DNA of 14,255 bases from Ichthyophonus hoferi (Eukaryota; Opisthokonta; Ichthyosporea; Ichthyophonida; Ichthyophonidae): assembly GCA_002751075.1 (NCBI GenBank), contig NAOQ01000158.1:64553-78807 (forward strand). The letters are read 5' to 3'. Below, piece after piece: positions 1 through 7,306 of this stretch; the stretch's first letter is position 1; each line of letters opens with the position of its first letter. The position numbers and the translations under genes are program-made. The notes below the pieces were generated by a model. That model had not been told where the DNA came from. It ran no database searches and saw only the letters and a list, made by a program, of their open reading frames with translations.

Positions 1-24
1 ATAATAGTAATAATAATAATAATA

Positions 25-79
<55 letters not shown>
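1..79. repeat. (TAA)n microsatellite
   Basis: Near-perfect TAA trinucleotide array with two early TAG interruptions. It runs off the left edge of the window, so its full length is unknown. Tracts of the same kind recur near 8776-8822, 12540-12605, 12967-13015 and 13115-13131. Confidence 0.97.
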
Positions 80-358
80 GCATATCAATTCAGTTATAGA
101 ATTAGATATGTGGCTTACATCTTACCTTGTAGAATTCTTCCCTTCTATCCTCCTTGTTCTTTAAAATGATCATAAAAAATATGTAAGCACTTTGACTGCA
201 TGTCAATGTAATATGAATATTTTCTATTTGAATCTCAGGAGATAATTTTTGGATGTAAATTTAGAGACGGAAGAGGTGAATGGTGTTGGTGAATGTATTA
301 TAAAAAGAAATGTTCATAATGTTAGTAGCTCGGTACTACATTTCAGTCTTTCGTCAAT

Positions 359-480
359 GTTATAGTATGGGACAGTATATTGTATTATTGAACAATATAG
401 TATATTATATTCTAGTAAAATATGGTATAGTGTGATGTGGTATGACGTAGTATACTATATTATATTATAGTTAGATTATA
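359..480. repeat. Degenerate TATAG-rich low-complexity tract
   Basis: Repeated variants of TATAGTATA, TATGGTATAG and TAGTATACTATA lie head to tail without a strict period. This looks like a decayed simple repeat rather than a functional array. Confidence 0.55.
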
Positions 481-1232
481 TGTAACATGTACCACCGTAA
501 CGAACCACGGCCAAATTACGTGGTGTTAAAACATACGGCATTGGGGCACCCCCAGCTTAACTAAACTATTCATGTTTACCTACCTGTCAATTAAAGTAAT
601 ACAATAATAAAAATTGAGCAGCTTATGATTGGGTACAATTGACTACTTAATGTTTTCGCATTCCATATTCTGGTTCTATCCCATAAAAATTAACAAATTG
701 AGTTGGACCCCTCCTTTAGCTCCAAAAATAGAAAGCAAATAAATACATGTTGATTTGTTGATTGCTGCCATAATTATCCAATATGACTTAAGATCGATAA
801 AAAGGAATTGTTGCTGTCTGTTTAGAATACTACATAAAATTTGAAAATATAAAAATTGAATATTAAAGAGAATAAATTAAATGCATGTATCATATTTATC
901 TCAGTTGCACACACTGCAAAATAAAATAAAATTTTAATATACTATAAACTTAAATATAAAATAAAATAAAAGAATTGAGAATTGAAAATGTGAACTATAC
1001 CAATTAAAACATAAAGGAATAGGTATGCACGCCATACTCTGCGGGTTGAGAGAGCAATGCACTAAAGATAATAACCAGTTACAGCACGACCAAACTGGCT
1101 GCAATTGACTAAACAACTCAGCCAATTGGAATATAGCTTTACACTTTTTAGCTTAGCCAGCGTATGCTTGCAATGATAGAAGGATTAAAACTTACTAGAA
1201 AAACGCTTTCTCGAAACACTAAAAATACAATG

Positions 1233-1242
1233 ATGACGTCAT
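1233..1242. promoter_or_regulatory. Perfect CRE/ATF-type palindrome
   Basis: ATGACGTCAT contains the full TGACGTCA site bound by CREB/ATF-type bZIP factors. No convincing gene starts nearby: the kinase promoter is about 1.7 kb away and faces the other way. It may be a chance match. Confidence 0.3.
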
Positions 1243-1634
1243 AGTTTCCACTCAGCTTTAACTGTCTTTTCTTTGGTCTCATTTATTTATCATTCCTGGT
1301 TTCATTATTCAAAAACCATTCTTATTTTATTGCATATCTAGCATTCTTGTCAGTCTTTCCCCCACCCTCCTCTAAATATACTTTCCATCTTCCTCCTTTT
1401 TATATACATATTATATAGTAATATCTCTTACAACTGAAAGAGGCGTTTGGATTAGATTATAACTTCCTCTGCATAAAAAGCCCACACACCTGCTGTGTTC
1501 AATAACTTTCCGGTATCCAAACCTCCCACTACAAATTAACAATGTATATCTATGGACTATTTAAGCTTGCCTTAAATTTGGATTTTTTTACAAAATAGTC
1601 ATTTGACACGGTTTTTAAAAAGGCAGAAACTTGT

Positions 1635-1640
1635 TTTATT
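1635..1640 (-). terminator. Candidate poly(A) signal of the kinase gene
   Basis: On the minus strand this reads AATAAA, about 185 nt past the kinase stop codon, and is the first canonical hexamer downstream. A weaker ATTAAA variant lies nearer, at 1735-1740. Either could set the 3' end. Confidence 0.35.
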
Positions 1641-1823
1641 ATATTGAAATAATTAATTTACAGGATCTGCTTTGTCCTGATAGTATTGTACATATTTACA
1701 TTGCGGACAACCAGTGTCCTAAAGTAGTGGTGCTTTTAATTAGGTTGATAGCGAAAAACAAATCTTTAGATATTTTAGAAAAATGTCATAGACTAACTAT
1801 ACGTATCACTATTTAGAAATTAC

Positions 1824-2828
1824 TTATACACAACAATATAACTGTGCCTGGTTGCGTATTACATCGTTGCTGTGTTCAAGGTCAAAATGCTTGACAGAAG
1901 AAACATTATTTGCTATGTTACAGGAGTTCTGAACCAATTCGACGTCAGGCGTAGCTACTGGGCTGCATGCCTGTTGGCTGTAGCTGTAGTTTGTAACGAG
2001 ATTCTTTTGGTATTGGGTAAAGTTAAAGTCCTTAGTAAGATGAATATATTGGCGCACCTGGCCTGCTGACCATCTCTTTTCTGGGTCAGCCTCAAGCATG
2101 TACTTGAGAAGCTTTTTCATGCGAAGAGAGAGTGAAAGCCAGTATGATTTGTTTTTGAGACCAACCTTACCCTGAATCCAGGCATTGTATTCGGGGTCGC
2201 TAGGGCTGGCATTAATCCAAGGAAAACGACCAGTGGCAATGGCAAACATGCAAACACCGGCACTGAACACATCCATTTTGGTAGCATCGTGAGGCATGTC
2301 TTCGACGCCTTCAGGGGCAAGGTATTGAGCAGTTCCAATGCGTGCATTGCTTGGGCCCACATCACATGTGCGAGATGCATGGCCAAAGTCAAGAAGGCGC
2401 ACTGTACCGTCTTGCGCAAGGGCAAGGTTTTCTGGCTTGATATCTCTATGGACGTATCCACGTGCATGCATATATTCAAGGGCAGCCATAACCTGGTCCA
2501 TATATTCAAGAGCTTTATCTTCACCTAGACCCACATCGGGTACAATAGATTCTAGTAAGTCAATTTCGCAAAGTTCCATAGCCATAGCGAAACTGTCACG
2601 ATATACACTGGCATCAAAAAGAGTCGCAACATTAGGATGGCTACTGAATCGAGCGTGAATATTTGCTTCTCTAAGAGCACGCTCAGGGTGATATTTGGTG
2701 GGGCTAATATATTTGAAGGCACAATGTCTTTGATTTTTGAGTGTATCAAGAACCCGACTAACTGAGGCAAATGCACCCTTATTAATGTGAGAAATTGGAA
2801 TAAAACGCTCTTCAAAAGAGAGAGACAT
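1824..2828 (-). CDS. Serine/threonine protein kinase
   Basis: This intronless 334-aa protein should transfer phosphate from ATP to Ser/Thr. All key residues are present: Lys39 (AFK), Glu54 of helix C, HRD 127-129 with catalytic Asp129, Lys131 and Asn134, DFG 147-149, GTAQYLAPE 165-173, Asp186 of the F helix and Arg252. Arg before Asp129 makes it an RD kinase, so activation-loop control is likely (Thr154, Ser160 and Thr166 are candidates). The glycine loop (15-23, INKGAFASV) keeps only its middle glycine. DVFSAG replaces the usual DVWSLG. The segment PWINASPSDPEYNAW (203-217) and SSHPNV (62-67) recall CAMK-like and fungal Ran1/Sks1/Vhs1-type kinases, but I cannot fix the subfamily. The 70-residue tail is Ser/Asn-rich and ends YCCV. 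I chose the ATG at 2828: it is the first in-frame ATG and lies about 95 nt below a TATA box. The open frame continues upstream without another ATG. Confidence 0.95.
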   Translation of the reverse strand: MSLSFEERFIPISHINKGAFASVSRVLDTLKNQRHCAFKYISPTKYHPERALREANIHARFSSHPNVATLFDASVYRDSFAMAMELCEIDLLESIVPDVGLGEDKALEYMDQVMAALEYMHARGYVHRDIKPENLALAQDGTVRLLDFGHASRTCDVGPSNARIGTAQYLAPEGVEDMPHDATKMDVFSAGVCMFAIATGRFPWINASPSDPEYNAWIQGKVGLKNKSYWLSLSLRMKKLLKYMLEADPEKRWSAGQVRQYIHLTKDFNFTQYQKNLVTNYSYSQQACSPVATPDVELVQNSCNIANNVSSVKHFDLEHSNDVIRNQAQLYCCV

Positions 2829-2922
2829 TGTCTTATTTGGTTGGAAGAATCCAATACTACACAAAAAACAAACACAAAACTGGGAATTAGAATTATATGA
2901 AGACTGCAATACCGCAGGTTAA

Positions 2923-2930
2923 TATTTATA
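2923..2930 (-). promoter_or_regulatory. TATA box of the kinase gene
   Basis: The minus strand reads TATAAATA, 95 nt before the kinase ATG. Transcription would start near 2890-2900 and give a leader of roughly 65 nt. This supports the ATG at 2828 as the first start codon in the message. Confidence 0.55.
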
Positions 2931-2953
2931 CCTACCCGCTTGTGTAGAAACTC

Positions 2954-3030
2954 GTTTTTATTGGATAACATTTCCATTTGAGTCAACCCAATAAAAAGCG
3001 TTACGGTGAGTATATTTTTGTTTTTATTGG
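2954..3030. promoter_or_regulatory. Three CCAATAAAAA elements in the kinase promoter
   Basis: The minus strand carries CCAATAAAAAC twice (2954-2964 and 3020-3030), and the plus strand carries CCAATAAAAA between them (2988-2997). They start about 24 bp upstream of the TATA box, where a CCAAT-binding complex (NF-Y/Hap type) could act. One copy in opposite orientation may also mean a bidirectional promoter. Confidence 0.45.
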
Positions 3031-3074
3031 CTATGTTTTATTCCGGTGCTGGACCGATCTGCCTGTGCTGTGCT

Positions 3075-3096
3075 TACAGTTTCACTGGAAACTGTA
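3075..3096. other. Perfect 9-bp stem-loop
   Basis: TACAGTTTC and GAAACTGTA pair perfectly across the four-base loop ACTG. Eight bases of the left arm plus loop (TTTCACTG, 3080-3087) are repeated inverted at 3117-3124 (CAGTGAAA), so two alternative hairpins are possible. It lies about 250 bp upstream of the kinase start. Confidence 0.5.
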
Positions 3097-3130
3097 TTAA
3101 GATAGTAGAGGGAAGACAGTGAAACAGTGT

Positions 3131-3486
3131 AAATAATAATAAAAATTAATACTGTTTTATTTTTTGAAAATTTTAAAAATAATGGAATATTTAATAATAA
3201 AGATTAATTTATATATTTTATATATTTTCTTTCGGAAATCGCACAGTCAAATATGAAAAAGGCGCCAAAATATATTATTGCCCGACAAGTATATCATAAA
3301 AAGGGTCATGCGAAGGTGCATAGTAATTGGTTGTAAAGATTGGGCAATCATTGCCTTTGGAACAGGCAGAAAGAAGTTTAAATATGTAAGTGATAATTAG
3401 CCTTTCACAAGTGACCTCAACAGCGTCGTCAGCCAAATGTTACAAACAGGAGGCTTTGTATCTTCCGACTGAAAGTTACAGACAAA
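3131..3486. other. Intergenic AT-rich stretch
   Basis: Mostly A/T. GGCGCCAAAA at 3261-3270 contains a consensus E2F-type site (GCGCCAAA) about 430 bp upstream of the kinase. On the minus strand, 3469-3517 could be a 49-nt intron (GTATGA donor, TTTCAG acceptor) following the open stretch at 3487-3741. No independent gene is seen. Confidence 0.4.
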
Positions 3487-3741
3487 TTACCCAATAGTAT
3501 AACTGGATAATTCATACCCAAACGACTTATCATAGTCACCAATTGGCTTGGCTTGTAAGATAACAAAAGCACCAAAAATACTATTTATAATAAAAAATCT
3601 CAATTTCATATCAAAATTATCCGTAAATTCATAAACCAATAAGTGAGACATTATCTTTATTAGATTTTTCATTTCTCTAGTGTTTAGATCTTGATGGTAA
3701 CGATTTTCCCATATGAGCTTTGAGGTATCAATGCAGGGCGG
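3487..3741 (-). CDS. Coding-like open stretch, unknown protein (possible exon or pseudogene)
   Basis: This 84-codon open stretch contains an ATG at 3672 that would give 61 residues, but the coding look starts upstream of it. Purines occupy about 59% of first codon positions, and G is about twice as common at position 1 as at position 2, as in real genes. Recognisable words include WENRYHQDLNTREMKN and LQAKPIGDYDKSFG. I recognise no family. Near its 3' end, GTATGA at 3517-3512 and TTTCAG ending at 3469 would make a 49-nt intron, so the listed stop may not be the true end. It overlaps another open stretch (3684-3836) in a different frame. That suggests a decayed gene, or a gene whose splicing I cannot resolve. 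Chance remains possible. Confidence 0.3.
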   Translation of the reverse strand, partial: PPCIDTSKLIWENRYHQDLNTREMKNLIKIMSHLLVYEFTDNFDMKLRFFIINSIFGAFVILQAKPIGDYDKSFGYELSSYTIG

Positions 3742-3836
3742 TCACGCTTACGCAAGATTTTAATCATACAATCATCGGGCTGCTCCCGTCGTACCAAGCA
3801 AATTAATTCAATTTCTAACAAATTTTCAACATCCAA
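3684..3836 (-). CDS. Coding-like open stretch, unknown protein
   Basis: Fifty codons are open on the minus strand, with no ATG before codon 24. The segment is GC-richer than its surroundings and basic, with words such as LVRREQPDDCMIKILRKRD. Purines fill about 59% of first codon positions. It overlaps the first third of the open stretch at 3487-3741 in another frame. I do not recognise it. It could be an upstream exon, the other half of a broken gene, or chance. Confidence 0.22.
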   Translation of the reverse strand: MDVENLLEIELICLVRREQPDDCMIKILRKRDRPALIPQSSYGKIVTIKI

Positions 3837-3841
3837 TCACA

Positions 3842-5306
3842 TTGCGACTCTATGCAGGTTGCTCTATTTTTATCTTTCCTCGTACGATATCGTAAGTGTC
3901 AGTTTGAGTCTATTGTGACGTAATACAAATTGATATCCTATTTAAATTAGTCTCGAGATATTGGTTCTTTTTAACTCTCATATGTGTTTACTCTTTTACT
4001 CTGTACCGCCGTACATGTAATATGATCATCTAAGTTTTAATTATTTTAATACAAGCTACCCTACGAGATTTGGAATCTAAATATTTGTCTGCTTCCAGGC
4101 TTTAGGACGTAAATAGACAAGATTATCAGTTGAGACGTGGATACCCAGTGCTCGTGCTCATGGATGCAGTTAGCATTGTATGCCAGACTGCTACCTGTAT
4201 ATTAAACAATATTGGCCCCCAAAAAATAACGTTGTCCAGAGAACCTCATCCCTTGGAGCTGGGGAATGGTTTACATTCAAGCCCACTTATATTATTTTCT
4301 CTGCCAAATGTACTCACTCTTCACGTGCTCCTGTTTTCATGCAGCTCGTTTTCAGATGGAGATTGTCCATTCTTATTGATGGTTGTTGTGAAAACGTGTC
4401 TATAATAAGCCAATAAGAGAGGGGTTCAACATCTGCTCACGAGCCTACCCAGCGCAAAGGAATGTGGAATACCTTAACGCAAGTCCATGTGCGTAACTAT
4501 TGTCATGGCTGGGATTTAGGTTTCTTGGTTAAATAACAAAGACATAAAGATATAAATATAAATACTTTTAACCGAATATCGGAATGTTAGCTTCAGGTGT
4601 GGCCCTTTGCCTCAAATGGTTGGTTTGTGGGCTATGAACCTATTACCTGGTCCGTCGATTGTTGATTTCGTTGCTAAATCATATTATTTTGTATTGCTGT
4701 TTTCAATGTATATATCGTATGGATGTTCAATCGACTCTGTAATATATGTAACTATAGACATGTTTAAACTCATTATTTATTTTGAATGTATATATGAAGC
4801 TCGTGTAATTTTTTTGTGCTGTTGCAGGCGGAAAGCGATTATTATTAATGGGGATGACCCATTATCTGATTTTCCCACAGATTACCAAAGCTGCCAATTG
4901 GAATAGATTTATTGTATTGGCTAAAATTACAAGTAAATTTATATATAGACAATTTTCTCGGCACTTTCTTCTATAATATATTATATACGTACGTAAAATA
5001 AATACAACTTTCGGCAACATTTTTTTTTCATTGCCTGTGGTGTATTTCCTTCATAAACTTCAATTGAAATCACAATAGTTGTTATAACAATGTCTAATTT
5101 AACAATATTGTTTGATGAGAATTTGTAACATAGCAATTCTCTCTTGTATATGCTTTATTGGTCCAGTTAGGTATTTCATAGTTTAAAATTTAAAAATATT
5201 TTGTTAGATATGCGGCTACATAACATGGAACGCATTTAAAACAATTATTAAAATTAAATATATATGCACGGGAGATAAGAAATTACAAGAGTTTCCTTAC
5301 CTTTGG
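3842..5306. other. Intergenic stretch with faint coding-like islands
   Basis: The GC-richer island at about 4100-4540 is unusually poor in stops in two plus-strand frames, one of them open for some 97 codons (to 4405). Neither shows the codon-position bias of a real gene, so I do not call it. Acceptor-like sites follow pyrimidine runs at 4086-4096, 4588-4596 and 4810-4827, the last before a short open stretch reaching 4974. An E-box CACGTG lies at 4322-4327. Two neighbouring palindromes sit at 4972-4985 (TATAATATATTATA) and 4986-4995 (TACGTACGTA). Confidence 0.35.
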
Positions 5307-5343
5307 TTTCTCTTCTTCTTTTTCTTTCTTTCTTTTCTTTTTT
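5307..5343. repeat. Pure 37-base pyrimidine tract
   Basis: The plus strand is uninterrupted C/T, built from TTC, TTTC and CTT units. It ends about 30 bp before the ATG of the small ORF at 5375-5533. Such tracts occur just upstream of the start of many fungal genes and also before 3' splice sites, but simple-repeat origin is equally likely. Confidence 0.8.
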
Positions 5344-5374
5344 GGGCTTAAATTTAAACATTGAACTATGGCGC

Positions 5375-5533
5375 ATGATTAGATACGGTTTTGTGGGTTC
5401 AATCTCTCAAACCACTGTAAAACAATTTTTAATTAACATCGAACTTCTGCTAGACCGAGCTGAAGTCAATCAAGTAGTGGCAAGGAATTTCATGGGTTCT
5501 GGAAGTTTTGGAGAAAGTGTCGACTCATATTGA
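5375..5533 (+). CDS. Possible small protein or terminal exon, 52 aa
   Basis: The ORF opens MIRYGFVGSISQTT and contains LLDRAEVNQVVARNF and a Gly/Ser-rich end. It has no signal peptide or membrane segment. G takes about a third of first codon positions and purines about 65%, a coding-like pattern that most ORFs in this window lack. The pyrimidine tract at 5307-5343 lies just upstream, so it may be a small gene with a CT-rich promoter. Alternatively it is a last exon, with an acceptor such as the GATTAG ending at 5382. The frame stays open through the tract, but without another ATG. I know no homologue. Confidence 0.3.
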   Translation: MIRYGFVGSISQTTVKQFLINIELLLDRAEVNQVVARNFMGSGSFGESVDSY

Positions 5534-5886
5534 AAAAAAAATTGAACCTCCGAGTTAATATATCCTTGAATATCCTTAATTGTGACTTAAACGTAATAAT
5601 GTCTTTTTATATTTTTTCTTCTTTCCTGAAGTTAAATTAAATAATCTGGAGTATGGAATTCTGTTTATTTTTACTTTATTTCAATAGCTATATTTAATTG
5701 GCGCGGCCACTTAAGATGCCTGAAAAAATATTTTTCACGTATCAGTGTTATTGCTTGGCATTCTAGTTGCTTTAGGAAAAACATAAAATTCTAATATAAG
5801 CATTAGAAGTTGAGTATATAATGCCTCATCTATTTCCTCGCATTCTATATTAGGAAGACGTGGCTTTTCTAAGCAATGATACGCTA

Positions 5887-5908
5887 GGAATATATATATA
5901 TATATTCC
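5887..5908. repeat. Perfect 22-bp palindrome, GGAA-(TA)n-TTCC
   Basis: A (TA) run is flanked by GGAA and TTCC in exact symmetry, so the whole segment can form a cruciform. Confidence 0.9.
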
Positions 5909-6000
5909 ACATCTGATTCTGTAGAAGTTTGAAAAGCAATCCTAATGAGCAAATATAAATAGTTTGTAACCGAATTTAATTGTAGATTGACCAATGACAT

Positions 6001-6014
6001 ATACGTATACGTAT
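6001..6014. repeat. Perfect 14-bp palindrome
   Basis: ATACGTATACGTAT equals its own reverse complement and carries two ACGT cores. Confidence 0.9.
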
Positions 6015-6945
6015 CGCTATTTTGCTTCTGGGCTTAATGAGCCGCATTTTCATGGAGCATTGCAAAAGACGGGGCAATCCCTAGGAAGGTAAAATTGAAT
6101 TCTTAACCTATTAATTATAATAAATTTTTGTTACTGAAAGAATGTGTACAATAAAAATAAAATTATGTAGCAATTTTGATGGTAGAACATTTTTTTATAT
6201 TCTACATATTGTCACAAGAAGAATTATGTGCTCTTCAATATTGATAAAATTATAGATGCTCATTTTTCTCGTCTTAGAAACCTTCTAAAATATTTCTCTG
6301 ACAGTATAGGTTTATTTGGTCTTATGAAAGCTTGAGTTTGTGCAACTGCTACTAAGGATATTAAGATTTTCATATTCAATTTTCTGAAAATCTACCAATA
6401 ACATATTCTAGAAATTGTTTTAAGTACATAATAAAAATTTGTCAGAACTTGGGCAAAGGTAGGGCAAATTGCAAATGTTTGTTTGATTGGTAAGTAGCTA
6501 AATTTGTATGAGACTATGCCAATATTACTGCAGGAAACTACTAATAACCTATTTGAATGTTGCTACTCCAATCGGAGGTAGAATAGCGGTTGTAGGACAA
6601 ACCGAAAGACTGGTTTCATATTTATTTGATCTACTATTATATATGATATCGGTACAATCTAAAAGTATACTTATGTTCTTACAATCATAATAATAGATTA
6701 GTGATGGTGCAATGCTTGATTCGATATACTATGGTTAGCTCAGCGATACTTGTTGGATTTGTTTTGATTTACTAACCACTCCCGTTTTCCTCTATACATA
6801 ATCATATTACAAATGAATACATAAATAGAAAAAACAATACATGACTACATATCAAGTGCATTTACTTAGTGTGTGGATTAAGACGTAGTACATATAAGAA
6901 ACATTTATTAAAGCAAGCTACTGTTGTGTGAACTATTCGATCCCG

Positions 6946-7158
6946 TTATATGATAGCACTGGCCGCACTTCCTAGATCTGGTACAACCGTAACATATGCA
7001 TACTGAATTAAAAACGTGTGATCATATTTTGTCAGGAATGTTATGTGCGTGCGTGCCAATCCGATTGTTCTAGCTGTATATGTTAAATGCATATTCTCGG
7101 CTTCAAGAGGCTTAGAGCCCAATGTGATATGATACATAAGATTGTTAAGAAATACCAT
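6946..7158 (-). CDS. Possible small protein, 70 aa
   Basis: The ORF runs from ATG 7158 to TAA 6946 and reads MVFLNNLMYHITLGSKPLEA at its start and DLGSAASAII at its end. It has no clear signal peptide, membrane segment or known motif. Its base pattern is coding-like: purines at about 63% of first positions, and G about 26% at position 1 against 10% at position 2. A minus-strand TATAAAA (7189-7195) lies only about 30 bp upstream of the ATG, so the leader would be nearly absent. Just above it sits a perfect palindrome centred on TTCTAGAA, a heat-shock-factor type site. The promoter layout plus codon bias is the support. The length alone is not significant. Confidence 0.35.
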   Translation of the reverse strand: MVFLNNLMYHITLGSKPLEAENMHLTYTARTIGLARTHITFLTKYDHTFLIQYAYVTVVPDLGSAASAII

Positions 7159-7188
7159 CTAGTATTGGTTGACAGTTATATGGCATTA

Positions 7189-7195
7189 TTTTATA
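7189..7195 (-). promoter_or_regulatory. TATA box before the 70-aa ORF
   Basis: The minus strand reads TATAAAA, some 31-37 bp upstream of the ATG at 7158 and 11 bp from the palindrome at 7206-7225. Confidence 0.35.
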
Positions 7196-7205
7196 TGCAA
7201 CACAC

Positions 7206-7225
7206 TATGTTTTCTAGAAAACATA
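7206..7225. promoter_or_regulatory. Perfect 20-bp palindrome with heat-shock-element core
   Basis: TATGTTTTCTAGAAAACATA is its own reverse complement. Its centre TTCTAGAA fits the TTCnnGAA pair of half-sites bound by heat-shock factor. A full element normally has three half-sites, and only two are clear here. It lies immediately upstream of the TATA box of the 70-aa ORF. Confidence 0.45.
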
Positions 7226-7272
7226 TTAATGCATTTGATTATTCATTTTAAATTATTGTATTAACTTGTGGA

Positions 7273-7306
7273 GTTTACATATACCTATGTGTAGGTTGTA
7301 AACCTA
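7273..7306. other. Overlapping, mutually exclusive hairpins
   Basis: GTTTACA (7273-7279) pairs with TGTAAAC (7297-7303), and inside it ACCTA (7283-7287) pairs with TAGGT (7292-7296). Alternatively TAGGTT (7292-7297) pairs with AACCTA (7301-7306). The shared middle arm means only one structure can form at a time. Confidence 0.45.

Larger units (their letters stand above)
80..1632. other. Intergenic AT-rich stretch
   Basis: I see no convincing gene here. It holds a degenerate TATAG/TATGG-rich tract (359-480) with a loosely ten-base texture. A short GC-richer island (about 490-556) carries the inverted hexamers ACCACG and CGTGGT and a GGGGCACCCC core. There is a CRE-type palindrome (1233-1242, listed separately) and a C/T-rich belt (about 1255-1410). 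Short open frames around 1000-1125 lack ATG starts of useful length and look like chance. Confidence 0.6.
5534..6945. other. Intergenic stretch with palindromes and one possible short intron
   Basis: Mostly AT-rich. It holds perfect palindromes at 5887-5908 and 6001-6014. GTAAGT at 6490 and CTGCAG ending at 6533 would bound a 44-nt intron. The frame is open on both sides and in phase: about 41 codons upstream, and from 6534 to the stop at 6688-6690 downstream. The downstream part contains LNVATPIGGRIAVVGQTERL. The codon pattern is weak, so I list it only as a candidate. Confidence 0.35.

Noticed and set aside
2829-2909. N-terminal extension of the kinase by 27 residues
   Set aside because: It would have to start at a TTG codon. 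The region lies around the expected transcription start, and the kinase fold already begins shortly after the ATG at 2828.
2117-2986. Open frames of 79 to 144 codons on both strands inside and just upstream of the kinase gene
   Set aside because: They overlap the kinase coding sequence in other frames and mirror its codon structure. Their translations show no domain, while the kinase frame has every catalytic motif.
4130-4405. Two overlapping plus-strand frames, and a minus-strand run containing GPILFNI like the reverse-transcriptase motif LGPLLFNIY
   Set aside because: The frames lack codon-position bias. The seven-residue likeness has no following catalytic FADD box and no other reverse-transcriptase blocks, so I treat it as coincidence.
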